Shown piece by piece: positions 36,114 to 48,097 of a stretch of 64,000 bases of DNA. Where the stretch lies: assembly GCA_007449985.2 (NCBI GenBank), contig VIIQ02000638.1:1-64000 (forward strand), written 5' to 3'. Under the pieces are notes generated by a model. It was not told where the DNA came from, searched no databases, and saw only the letters and a list, made by a program, of their open reading frames with translations. Origin of the DNA: Desmodesmus armatus. Taxonomy: Eukaryota; Chlorophyta; Chlorophyceae; Sphaeropleales; Scenedesmaceae. How positions within the stretch are numbered: position 1 is the stretch's first letter; every line of letters starts with the position of its first letter. The translations under genes were made by a program, and so were the position numbers.

Positions 36114-38908
36114 CAGTGGTCAGTGCAACAGTCATGTTTGCACGGCTTGCACAGCTTTGGTTTTCATGCGATGCTGCAGTTTACGCTGACAGTGGCAGGT
36201 TGTTCCTGCATCGGCAAGATTTCATCATTGATGCCGTGCAAGCCGCTTGCAATGGCATTGGGCAGTCTGATCAGCAGAGAGCCCAAAGGGCAGCAGGGCT
36301 AGCCTTGCCAAGGCACCAGTGGTGCCACGCGGCTCTACAACGCCAGTGTTCTGTGAGTGTTGTTAGCCTCCCATAATGGCTGTGTACCAGGCAGGGGCAG
36401 AGCTGGGTGGCAGCAGCATAAGCTGTAGCCGCACTTGCACTGCCTGGCCTATTGTTTTGAAAGCACTAATGCATGTGACGATGCCAGTGGGAATGTTTTG
36501 GTACTTGCCATTTGCATGCATGTGCATCAGTTTGATCTGGTCAATGCATGGCACGGGGTCCATTCGATGTGCACCAGGTTTTATCTGGTTTTTTGCTGGG
36601 CGCTGACAGCAGCGCCATTGGGTGATCGCAATGCAGCTTGTGTGTTGCCATATCAAAGGCGCAACGCACGTGTGCAGCCAGGGTGCATCATATGTTGTGG
36701 CTGGGATTTTACATGGGCTCAAGTGCAGCACAGGACTGGGGTACTGCTTGTTACAAGCAGTATCTGTTCAGCAAGTGGGTGTGTGGGGCTGGCATTCAGT
36801 ATGTGTTGCCAACCTTTTTTGATTTGGCAGCTGGGCAACACCACAGGAGTGTCAACATTGTGTTGCGTCTGTGCTGATAGAGTGTGATGCTACTTTTATC
36901 GTGCATCAAGGGGATCCTGTGTGGGGTCTTTCGTAAGGCACCGTGCATTGGAGGTGCAGCACAGCAGCACCATGTACACCTAGTGTACTGCTGGTGACTA
37001 CAGGACACTTCTGATGCGGGTGGATGGGTTGTGACAGGCTGTTTGTTGGGCGCTCAGAACTGATGCGGGTGGATAAGTTGTGACAGGCTGTCTTGTTGCA
37101 AAACATGCTGCCTTGTGATGCACACGGTGTTATGCATGCTTTCTTGTTGGCATGCAGTACGTGCTGTGTTGGTCATCGGTCCAGCATGCAACTGGCATAC
37201 TGGCAATCGACAGGCTCCAGCAACTGTTCTGAAGTGCTGGGGTTGCGGCCCTCTTGGTTATCACCTTTTGCTGCATGCCAGTAGGGACTCGAAGCCTTTG
37301 CTGTGCCTGCCATGACAAGGCGCTGCTATATGTCAGGCTCTGTTGGACATGGTCCTGTTGTTGGTTTCTATTTGAGTGTGCGGCACATCTGTTGCACGCT
37401 CTGCAGCCGGTTGAAAAACCAACTGGTGTAGTGGCCTGCGTTGGGTTGTGTGGGCCTAGCAGGAGCGCACGCAGGGTGACATGCTTGAATTCAAGGCTGG
37501 CACCTTTACAGCAGCACCATCATTCAACAGCTTCTCCAGGACTGTGCAGTTGTGCTTGCGTAGGGGCGAGTTATGCTGTGCTTCGGATTTGTTATTGTGG
37601 GGGCCAGCCTTTTTTTGGGAACTGAGCCTCACTTGTGTCCCTCCCCCCCCCCCCCCCCCCCCAACACCAGACACAAGTGCGGCTACCCACTGTGCTCCAG
37701 CGGAGAGGCCACCGATACTAGTGCAGTGCTGTGCGCGTGGTTGTGGATACATCGTCGGTGTGAAAGGTTTGTGCCTGGGAGTTGTGACCGTTGCATTTCA
37801 ACATTGCAGTTGATCTAGGAGTGCTCAACAAGCCTATCAGTCATGTGGTCACGATATCTGACAGACTCCGATTGATTTTCTTGGGATGCTCTGTTTTTTG
37901 GTGCGTTCAACTCCACGTGACATGTGTTGCGGGTGAACCATGATGGTTGTGTACAAAACATGGCATGCCACAGCGTGGCTGTGCAGCTGTGCCAGCTGGC
38001 ATGCAAGCTTGTTGGTGTGGGTTGACTGTATTGCGACAGTGTTGCAGCTGTTGGGCAAGAAGGTTGTGTGCTTTGGAGTTCTGCAAGGTCTGTGCAGCTC
38101 AATGACCAAATACCGCTGGCCAGGGCTATGTAGTCTTCACTGCAGTGAGTGCAGGACATTGTTGGGATCGTTGTCAGAGTCTTGTGGTGCATGCAGTGTG
38201 TGTTGTGCCTGTACAGCAGCACTGTGTATTGTGACTGGCATGAGGAAGTTGGCCGCATGAGGAAGTTGCTTCACTGCGCAGTGCAGGTGGGCACACATGT
38301 GGTCCAATAGACAACTGGTTACAAGTCCGGCCTCGAGGCCCTTGGGCCCGGTTTGTTGTGGGCTGTTCATGCCACGATGGCTGTGGAGACACACACACGC
38401 ACGTAGTCTTTGGACACCGTCATGATGCTGCGTTCCTTGCAGTTGCATGAGCTGTGGCATGGCGTGTCATGGACGGCACAGATGTTTGGCACAACTGGTG
38501 CGTGGTGTCTGTATGAAGCATCAAGGTGCTGCATGCTTCAGCCTTGTTAGTGCTTTTTTGAAGCACCTACCTCTTGGTGGTGAGACACGTTTTGGTTTGT
38601 TTTGCAGTTGTTCTGACCAGCTGGTCAGTAGCAAGCATGGACGACATGCCATGAACGCATGTTCGTGACAACAGTAGCGCCGCATTCCTATAACACGCGC
38701 GATTGTGTAAGACTCAAGGGCAATCATGGAGCACATAGAGGGTTCAGTCATTGCATTGATGCCGATGTGATCTTCCCTGCAGGGATCAGCTGATCTGTTC
38801 AAGGTAGCCAACACAGCCACCCCCACTGGCATCACGAGTGCAGTAGTGTCCAGCTCCCCATCTGTTCTCAACAGCAGGCGCAACACGTGTCACAGGCAGT
38901 TACCACCC
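36114..38908. other. Long intergenic region between receptor and ZGPAT-like gene
   Basis: No gene is supported in 2.8 kb. It holds the receptor 3' UTR, a near-direct repeat of ~36 bp at about 37011-37092 (CTGATGCGGGTGGAT ... GTGACAGGCTGT twice), a 20-base C run at 37643-37662, and the 5' region of the next gene. Short open frames (for example 36116-36376 and 38447-38668) have no family match that I recognise. Confidence 0.5.
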
Positions 38909-41900
38909 ATGAGCAGCACTGCAGACGATGATGCAGCGCTGGAGCAGGAGCTACGGTCACAACTGCAGGAGCAGATACATGGCCTAGCAGACGTAGAAGA
39001 TGCTCTGCTAACCTCTCCCGACGAACCAGACCTTCTAGAGCTGAAGTCACAGCTTGAACAAGGGATTGAGCACTTTCGAGACAGCTTGGCAGAGGTCCAG
39101 CAGCATAACATACGCCAGCAACAGCAGCAGCACGCCTCTGCTGACTTGCAACAGCAAGTATCGCAGCTCGAAGGGCATGAGCAGCAACCGGACTACAGGG
39201 CACAGCAGGAACAGCAGGAGCAGCAGGGAGTGGGTGCCTGGGACCAGCACCTGCAGCAACAGCAGCAGCAGGACCATGTACGGCCAAGGTGGCTACTGCC
39301 TGGGGTCCACTGCCGCTTCAGGTTCTCAGATGGCCAGTGGTGGCCGGGCATCATACACGAGTGGCTGCCGCAGCAGCAGCTGCCTGTCAGTGTGCACTTC
39401 TTGTATCCAGTAAGGTGACTCTTGTTGGCAGAGCTGAGAGTGTTGCAGTGTAGGGACTTAGTTGCCCCAGGTGGAAGTATAGTGGAAGCCATTATTTTTT
39501 GTTGTTAGAAAGTCCAGGCAGCTGCGCACGATGAGGTGTTGCATGGCGGAATGCTTGCTGCACACCAACTGCATTTTGCTATTCACAGCTGCAGCCCTGC
39601 CGTCTCCCCTGTGTTAGTAGGCAACTTGAGACACTCCGGGCCCAGCAGCATGCAACATGCTGCACAACCTTCAGCAGCAGTAAGCACAACACACGCAACG
39701 TCAACGTGTGCATGTTTTGTTGTTTCCTTGCACACTCCAGGCAGTACATGCTCCAAGAAGTACACATACCACTGGGTCTTGTGCAGCAGTGCAGCCAGCC
39801 AGCCGTCGCTGCCGGTGGCAGCAATGGCAGCAATGGCAGCATGTCTGGCAGCAGTAAACTGTCCGTAGGCAGCAGGGTTTTGGTCCTCCCAAGAGGCAGC
39901 TGGCTGTGGCAACCAGGGGAAGTGACAGCAGTGCAGCAGCAGGACCCACAGCAGTGCAACCGGCCGGCCGGTGGCAGCAATGCCGACAGCAGTGGCGGCA
40001 GCAGCAGCTTTACAGTGCAGCTGGTGGGTCAGCAGCGTATCTTGACAGTGGGGCAGGACTGCATTGTATCCGTTGAAGCAGCAGCGGCTCTCTCAGACAC
40101 ACAGCTAGAGTCTAGTGAGGCCGCAGCTGACACCGCTGCCACTGCTGCTGCTGCTGCTAGGGCGGCGGCTGTTGGTGGCAGCAGTAGAGCAGCCAGCGGC
40201 AGTACGGGGCTTGCTGGTGGCAGCGGTAGCGATATGAGCTGTAGTAGTGAAGAGCAGGGCAGCAGTGGGGGCGAAAGTGACGATGAAGCAAGCAGTGAAA
40301 TGGAGGAGAGGCACTTGGGAGGTGTGGCTGATGTTCTGGATCACGCCAGGTGCGAAGCACAGTGCAGGATCACTGCGCCGAGTGCAGCAGTATATGTCGG
40401 GCCCCTGGATAGTAAGGCTTGCGCAACATCTTGTATCTGTACGTGTAGCCAGCCAGGAGCTTCCATCAACTGCCTATTTTGAACCAAACAGTGCAGCATT
40501 GCACTGCGTGATGACTGTGGCACTCCTGCTGCCCTGCTGCTAGTTATGGAGACATTGAGGATGGTTGCGTCCGTTGGTTTGAACTCCCACTCCTGTGTGT
40601 AATGCGCAACGGCACCTGCAACTTGTGTGCAGGGCTGCTGCTGACGCTGGTGTGCAGTCTGAGAGTGTCACGTTTGCTGCTTGGGAGGACAGCGGCAGGG
40701 GCATCGCCAGCAAGCTCATGGCACGAATGGGCTTCAGGAAGGGAGCAGGGCTGGGCAGGCGAGGTAGGATGCTTGGTTTGGATACTGTGCTGTTTGCAGT
40801 GCTGCTTTACTGGCGAGGTAGGATGCTTGGTTCGGATACTGTACTGTTTGCAGTGTTACTTCATAATCAGCGGCCATCATATGCGCTAGGTTTGCACAGT
40901 AATTGGGTCGGTGGCTAGTCCAGTTGTCCTTCGTTCTGCTTTGGTGTGCCTGCTTGTTCACCAACACAAGTTGTGTGTCCCCCTGTGGGAGGGCCTGAGC
41001 AGCTATCATGTTGCCTCAAAGTGCCAGAGAGCAGAGAGAGCCGTCATCCAACACTAAAGTTGACTGTACACTGGTACCGCCTTCAACCTTCCCTGCTGCC
41101 TCTTGTGATCGCCACTGCAGGCAATGGCATCAAAGACCCCCTGGAGATCACAGTCCTGCCGTCCAAGAAGGGTTTAGGTGCAGCCCACAAGCACAAAACC
41201 CACAAGGCAGCAGGCACCGGCAGCCACAGCAGCAAACACCACGGCAAAGTCAGCGGTCGGAAACGCAAGCGTATGAAAGCAGCGGCAGAGCGGCACGCCG
41301 CCAAGGCGGGAGACAGGCAGCGGCAGGCACAAATGGAGGCAGCGACGGGAGAGCAGGGTCTGTTTGCGTTTATCAATGACAGCTTGGGGCATGGCTCAGA
41401 GGCAGCCGCAAAGCTCCATGCGGCTGGGGTTTATGGGCCGGATGAAGGGAAGGGTTTAGGGGGCAAGGCCAGGCAGCAGACAGGTGGTGGGGCAGCACTG
41501 GCTGCGGTAGCAGCGGCGGCTGGCAGCAGTAGGGGAGCGGGGCAGCAGCAGCAGCAGCCGACGGATCGCAAGGGGCTGGTGGGCAGTCAAGATGACTTGT
41601 CCACCCTCAATGTAAGCAGCAAGGGTTGTGAGTGAGGGGTTTGGTGAGGCTGTCGACGTGGACACCACCACGAGTGATGTCACTCCTTGTCTTATGCCAA
41701 CAGATGAATATCCAGCAGTCCCTCCTTTGTCTGTAGCCACACTCTGAGGCCAGGTCATTTAGTCAATGGACAATGTCCTTTGGCCGATCACGCTGCTTGC
41801 TATGCTCACCTACCTCTGCTGCCTTTTGACTGTGCTGTGTCTTGCCGTCAGGCACAAGTATCACAGCTGACTGCCATGTTGGAGCGCAACAAGGGCAACA

Positions 41901-42392
41901 AGGGACTGGCCCCTCAGATACAGGCCAAACTAGACCAGGTGTGTGCAAACTAAGAGATACACCCAACTAGATAACTTATGTCAGACCCCATCATGCCAGT
42001 CATAGTCTGGAGTGTCGTGTGACACGGTAGGTGTGTGCGCCACTAGCTAATTGCATGAGTTGCTGGTGCGCACCAGAGAACTGGGCCACAGTGGTGGTCT
42101 CACAGTGCCAGTGGTTGTCTTGCAAGGCAAGGCTCCAGCTGCTGTTGCATGTGACAGAGTGTCTTTCGAGGCAGCTTCCTACCGCTGCGTGGCTTCTAAA
42201 AGTTTCTTAGCGACAGTGTTGATTTACACTTCCACACAGCCGGCAAGACGTGTGCTGACTCTCCAATGGTCATTCTTTTGCGGGTGTCTTGTGCAGGCCA
42301 AGCGGCAGTACGAGGCGGCTGCGGCACAGCACAAGCAGCTTCACAATTCAGTTGCTGCTAAGGAGGCCACCAAAAAATGGATGAAGTTCTGA
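38909..42392 (+). CDS. ZGPAT-like G-patch protein (plant C3H18/22 type), CCCH finger not found
   Basis: This is a nuclear RNA/DNA-binding G-patch protein. Exons: 38909-39409, probable 39509-39679, 39745-40349, 40633-40763, 41121-41611, 41852-41938, 42297-42392 (TGA); all phases close, giving ~690 residues. Domain order matches the plant ZGPAT homologues: N-terminal coiled helix (LEQELRSQLQEQIHGL, LLELKSQLEQGIEHF); Tudor-like CRFRFSDGQWWPGIIHEW; EVHIPL; Ser/Gly-rich linker with SRVLVLPRGSWLWQPGEV; G-patch WEDSGRGIASKLMARMGFRKGAGLG followed by GIKDPLEITVLPSKKGL; basic SGRKRKRMK; LFAFINDSLG; DRKGLVGSQDD; C-terminal coiled coil ending KEATKKWMKF. Family members carry a CCCH finger between the Tudor-like segment and the EVHIPL position. 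Here the intervening exon has no C-C-C-H pattern. ATG 38909 is chosen because the upstream open frame has no ATG. Confidence 0.8.
40758..40865 (+). repeat. 54-bp tandem duplication spanning the G-patch exon splice donor
   Basis: The units 40758-40811 and 40812-40865 each contain GGCGAGGTAGGATG. The first supplies the exon end and donor at 40764, and the second repeats the same donor at 40818 inside the intron. Using the second donor would add 54 bases in frame. Confidence 0.85.
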
Positions 42393-43670
42393 AGGCCACA
42401 TGCGCGGATCCCGGAGGATGTAGCAGCGGCTACTAAGGTTTCTAGGTGGCCCCGCCTAGGGGGCTGCTAGGCTGTTGGATGGCTGCCGTCTGCAGCCGTT
42501 TGTGTGTTTTTCAGACATCTCACTCATGTACACTAGCCATGTAGCCGGGGCTTGGCAGCCGCTAAGTTGCTCAGTGGCGTTCTTGTCCATATGTACAGTA
42601 CACGACAGCCATTTGGGATAGAATCCTGCCGCCGCAGGCCTAGCCAGTGTGAGTCTTGGTGTCATCAGGTGTTGTATGCACCTTGGCTTGCCGGTTGCCG
42701 GTCAACAAATTTTGTGCGCAGGTGCAGCACCTCTGCATTGTTTGACTGGGTTGGGTGGTGTGTGCAACACTGGCAGGGGCCCCTCTGGTGCAGGGGTTGT
42801 CCATTGTGGCTGGGATTGCTTGCAGCACGCCTGCATTTTTGGCAGGTTGCGGGCAATGTCTTTGCTCTGCTCGTCACTGCATGTGTGAGCTCAAGGTTTA
42901 TATCAGAGGTTGAGACTAGCTTGCAGGGGAGGAGGGTGTCAACCAGGCAGCAAGGCTCACCCTGACCTGTGCTGAGGAGGTCACTGCATTTGTGCACATT
43001 TCTGTGCAAAACACCCTGGGCTAGGGATTTGACCCAAAGTGCAACATCGTAGGTGGAGTGAGTGACGAATACAGGTGCAGAAGATGTTTGTCAGCACACC
43101 TTCAAGGTGCGCATGTACCAAGCCTGCACCACTCAGTGGCTGTACCCTGGGTGACTGCGCTGTTGCTTGCAGTGGGAACCATGTCGGGGTGTTGACGGGC
43201 AGTGGCAATTGATGCAATTGGACCCGTTCAACAGCCCTGTCCGGTGGAGGAGTGGCCACTGCAGCAACCGTGCCACAGCAGCGGCTCAAAATGTACAGCC
43301 CACAAGGCACTGCTGGTACTCAGGGTCTTGACTGCAAGTTGACTGGGAGTTGCTACGGCAGACAAACACTGGGGGCCCGCTCAGTCAACAGCAGATCTGC
43401 TGAGCTACAAACCCAGCGGCAGCCCACATGCTATGTGTGCCATTGTCAGGAACAGCGACACAGGGCCTACAGAAGATAGTCAACTCAGCCATGCAGCCCC
43501 AAGCATGCATGTGCTGTCTTGACAGGGCAAGCCAAGCAGTAAGAAGTTTGGTGGCGCTCAAATATCAAGCAGTGGGTTTGAACCTGTTCCCATCTTGTCC
43601 TCAACATCATCACCTCAGCACAGTCAACATCTCCACCTTTACACAATCAACTTGGTCAACGTCACAACGA
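42393..43670. other. Convergent 3' flanks of ZGPAT-like and TEDC1-like genes
   Basis: No gene is supported in 1.28 kb. TTACA at 43639-43643 (TGTAA on the minus strand), 28 bases past the TEDC1-like stop, could be its polyadenylation signal. Short open frames on both strands lack similarity. Confidence 0.45.
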
Positions 43671-46482
43671 TCAGGCCTGATACAGCACCAGCTGCTGGTG
43701 GCCTTTCTCATCCCCAGCCTCAAGCAGCAGCTGTGCAGCTGCTGCCAGCTGCTGCTTGTTTGCTGCCCTGGCCTTCGCCAGCAGCTTTGCCACCTGCAAT
43801 GCCAAACCGTTGAGCCGCTGCAACTCTGCAGTCACCTGCACATCCCCTGTCCCTACACTACCTGCAGCATCACTACGGCCTGACCTGACATCCTGCTGCT
43901 GCTGCTGCACTTGTCTGCCTAGCCGAGACCCCAAGCCTAGCATGCTGTTGGCAGAGTCTTCCGCCGATGCGCCTGCAAGCTGCTCTGTACCTAGGTGCGG
44001 CTGAGGCTGCTGTTTGTGCTGTTGGGGGGCTTGATAGCGCCGCTGCAAGCGGCTGCAGGACAGCACCTGCTGCACTGCTGCCAGCTGCTGCTGCCGCCTC
44101 TGCTGTTGGTCAGCACTGCAGTCCTGCAGCTGCTGTGCAGTGTGCTGGAGGTCTGCAGGAAGCTCCTGCAGCGCTGGGGTACATGCATCTGGCAGGACTC
44201 CTGCTTCCACAAGGGCTGCAGCAGCTGCCTGCGTGAACGCTGCCGTGACAAAAGTGCTGGCATGCTGGTGCGGGCTTGCCAGGGGAGCGGCATTGCTGCT
44301 GTCCACCCTACATTCCACCAACTGTTGTGCCAGTGGGTCTATCGCTGCCTGCATGGATGCACCCATGCTGTGATCACTCCCAAAGGCTGTGCTGGGGGTG
44401 TCGGCAGGAGAATCCTGCAGGAGTCCAGCTGCTGCCGCTGCCTGTTGCAGCTGCTTGTGTACCCTGCTCAGCACACCCGCTGCTATCTGAGTGTCTGCAG
44501 GTGGAAGCTGCTGCACCAGCAGCAGCATCTCCTGTAGGCTTGGTGCAGGCAGCGGCAACTGCACTGCTGCGAGCCCTGTCTGCCCTAGCTGCTGATTTCC
44601 CGCCGAAGCAGCTGGAGTGCTACGCCCTTGCTTCTGTATAGCAGAAGCGGATGTTTCCCGCCCCAAAGACCCTGCCTGTTGCTGCTGTGCTGCCTCTGCA
44701 ACAGCGCTGGTAGCCCAGGCAAAGAACACTGCCGCATGCTGCTGACACTCCTGCTGCTGCTGCAACAGACTGACGGCCTGTTGGAGAGCGTCCTGGTGCT
44801 GCTGCAACAGCGCAGTGTCCCTCAACAGGTGCAACTCAAACGCTGTCAGCACCTGTGCTGGCTTGCACCCAGGCCTGGTTCCCCTGGCAGCACTAGCACC
44901 AGACCCCTGCTTGCCCTCAAGCCTAGACCCGTCCTGCTGCAGCTGCAGTTGCTGGATCTCATGCAGCATCTTCTCCCGGGCCTCTGCTAGGCATGTCACC
45001 TGCTGCAACCGCAACGTTGCTGCTCTGTATGTTGCCAGGACATGGTGCGCAGCAGTTTGGACAGCAAGCCAGCTGCTGCTGTGGTTGTTGCTGTTGCTGC
45101 TCAGGATCCGGCCGCTGCTGGCAGTGCTTTGGCAGGCACCTGTGCTGGCCTGTGCCTGCAGCAGCTGATGTATGTGCTGGTGGTGCTGCTGGGCAGCACG
45201 GGCTGCGTCCTGGTAATGGCTTTGGGCTTCAGCAGTGTGGGAAGTATCCTGCAGAGCACAGCGGGTTGCATGCGCACACGATCATCCCAGCAACAGCCCA
45301 AGCCCTGAGGCATATGCTAGCGCTGCTGGGTGGGACCCCACCAGCACGTCAGAGAGGCCTGGGAGGCAGATGCATGTTGTGCAGCTGAAACATAGCAACA
45401 GAAGGCCGAGTCGAAAGCGCAACAGACAGCATGTTCAGCACGTGCAGCATGCGTTGCAGCACAAGGCAGCTCAGCTAACATTTGTCATCAGTGTGCATCT
45501 GCTGCTGCATGCTCACACATACCTGCGGGTATGGCTGCAACAGGGGCAGCAGGTGCTGTGGCACCTGCAGCTGCTCCAAGGTCCTGTCGAACAGCTGAGC
45601 ATGTGCTATCAGCCAGCACAGCGCCAGCAGGACTGTGCGGCTGCTGGGCTGGGGCAGCGTCAGCTGCGCAACGAGCCCTGCAGGACAGCCCCATTCTGAG
45701 AGGCAATGGAGGAGGAGCAGACGGCCTGCAGGCACACACGGTAGATGATGCAGTGCAGTTAGCGCAGTACGATATAAGACAGAGTGGGGCTACCACAGTA
45801 AGGGCAAGTTGCAGTACAGTTGCAGGACGGCAGTGGACCTTTGCAGGGAAAAGTTACAGTGTGCATGCTGGCTGCACAACTGCACATGTGTGGTGATGAA
45901 CAGCAATAGGTACGTCAAACCTCACACTGGTGCACTTTTCTGGGACAAGTGCCTTGCTAAAAGTGGTGGTTTCAAAGGATCTGCAGCTTTAGGGCAGGAC
46001 TGCATGTATGTCCGCCCTTACCTGGCTGTGAAAGGCCTGAGTGTGCTTCTTGCAGAGCCTCCTGCTGCAGCTGCTGCTTCAGCCGTGTCAGGGCCTCAGC
46101 ACATTTTGGCGGGAAACCAGCCAGCACCAGGAGGGCTAGATCATGCAAGGCCAGCAGCAGCGGCTGACAGGACTGCATACCACAGCAGCGGCACACATGA
46201 AGAGTGGCACACCAGTGCAAACTGTGGGATCACCAGCACAAGCTGGGGGCAGGAACAGCGGTGCAGTAGTGAGTGGGCAAAAGCTAGGTGTTGCATGGAG
46301 CAACTTACCGCGTGGACATCAAACTTGGCTTTGCGCAACAGCTCGGGGGTGAGTTGGTCACCCAGGCCAAAGCTGCGCAGCAGGCGGCAGACGTACTGCA
46401 CGGCCTTTGCTGGGTTGTTTGCTGCTGCCTCCTGCCCACTATGGACCATGTGCTGCCTCTGGTGCTGTGCCATGTGCAGCAT
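43671..46482 (-). CDS. TEDC1-like protein (tubulin epsilon and delta complex protein 1)
   Basis: Exons: 46482-46309, 46172-46022, 45725-45523, 45248-43671 (TGA); all phases close, giving ~701 residues. TEDC1 proteins act with delta- and epsilon-tubulin at centrioles to build or stabilise triplet microtubules. The N-terminal region reads like the conserved TEDC1 domain: a short helix (AVQYVCRLLRSFGLGDQL), TPELLRKAKFDVHA (family EIFRRAKFD), helix LALHDLALLVLAGFPPKCAEAL, then CLSEWGCPAGLVAQL with LLALCWLIAHAQLFDRTLEQL (family LLLALSWLLA). The long last exon is a Gln/Ala-rich coiled coil (LRLQQVTCLAEAREKMLHEI) and ends LNGLALQVAKLLAKARAANK. Family members elsewhere are shorter (~400-450 residues); the excess is low complexity. 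The start is the first ATG in the open frame. Assignment rests on motif resemblance. Confidence 0.55.
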
Positions 46483-46845
46483 GGGCACACTCTTCACCGC
46501 GTGGCATGGGGTGGGGTAGGGGTGGGGTCCACTGTGATGTAGCCTACATTCAGTACCCACTGCACTTGTTGACTGCTATAAAACAAATGCAACAACATTA
46601 CGCAAGTGCGGCTACTGCAGCACCTCAAGAAGGGATTTGAAATCACGTTCCAACTTGGAACACAATGACAAAGCAATGACCACAACTGTCATGTCTGTTG
46701 GGACCTGCCAGCACCACGTAGGACCACGTGTACAGTGTCGGGTGCATACAGTTGGTCTGTAAAGAGACGTGAATGGGTGCTGAGCTTGTCCTGTCTCTTG
46801 TCTCAAGCTTGTCTCAAGTGGCAGCAGCAGCAGCAGACACCAACC
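46483..46845. promoter_or_regulatory. Divergent promoter region, TEDC1-like (-) and SIR (+)
   Basis: This is the ~360 bp between opposite ATGs. TATAAA at 46577-46582 (in CTATAAAAC) is the best core-promoter candidate; it lies ~265 bp before the SIR ATG. No other element is clear. Confidence 0.4.
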
Positions 46846-48061
46846 ATGCTGTCCCGACATGCAGCCCCCACCAGGGGCAAGCTTGTCGTCACCAATGTTG
46901 CCGTTCCATCCAAGCCTCCTGCGTTTAGGGACGCAAAGCGCTCAAAGGTCGAGATCATCAAGGAGAAGAGCGACTACCTCAGGCACCCCCTCATGCAGGA
47001 GCTGGTGGACGAGAAGCCGTACATCAGCGATGATGCAGTGCAGCTCATGAAGTTCCACGGCAGCTACATGCAGGACCATCGCGAGAAGCGTGCTTTCGGG
47101 CAGGGCAAGTTTTACCAGTTTATGATGCGAACTCGGCAGCCGTCTGGTCTGGTCACAAACCAGCTGTATCTGGTTATGGATGACCTGGCAGACAAGGTGA
47201 GAGCATGTCGGGAGGCGATCGGGCTAGGTTGCAGGCGTCCATGGGGCCTGGCTGGCCCTCTCCTGGAGGGGTAGTGCAGTGCTGCTGCTGCCCAGTCAGC
47301 TGCCTCCACAGCTACGAGGCATGCTTGTGTGCCAGTGTACCTGTAAATTGTCGTTGGTATCAAACGTGTGGTTCAGCCTGGTGGCAGCTCTGGGCATTGC
47401 GCTGTATCCTCCGTGGTCAATGTCAGCAGCAATGGTGCCACAGCCATTCATGGGGCATCTGCACGCTCAGCCGAGGCACATGTCCACAGCTGCATGTCTG
47501 CAACACAACGCGAGCAATGCCATGTGCTTGACCAGCAGCGCAATTGGCAGACTCATGAGCAGCCCTACATATCTCACCATGCTGGCGTTTTTTTGCGTCT
47601 TCTCCTGTGTCGTGCTGTAGTTTGGCAACGGCACGCTGCGCCTGACCACTCGCCAGGCATACCAGCTGCACGGTGTGCTCAAGCAGGACCTGAAGACAGT
47701 GTTCAGCAGCGTGGTGAAGAACATGGGCAGCACACTGGGCGCATGCGGTGACGTCAACCGCAACGTCATGGGCCTGCAGGTGTGTGTGTGAGCAGCAGTG
47801 TCTGATCGAGGGTGGTTGTGCACGACAATGGCTGTCGGCTATGCATGTGGAATGCCAGGTATGGGCATTTTGCCACATGTGGCAGGGGTCAGCAACAGCA
47901 GCAGTGGGGGCACAGTGCTCATGACACATGCAGCCTGGGACTTGGTGTTCATGCTGTGTGCAGTGGTGTTGACGCTGAACACACCACAGTTCAGCTGGTA
48001 GCTGCTGCATTTGTGGTGTGTCACATCGTCTGCAGGAGCTTTGCTCACTACTCATGCTGTG

Positions 48062-48097
<36 letters not shown>

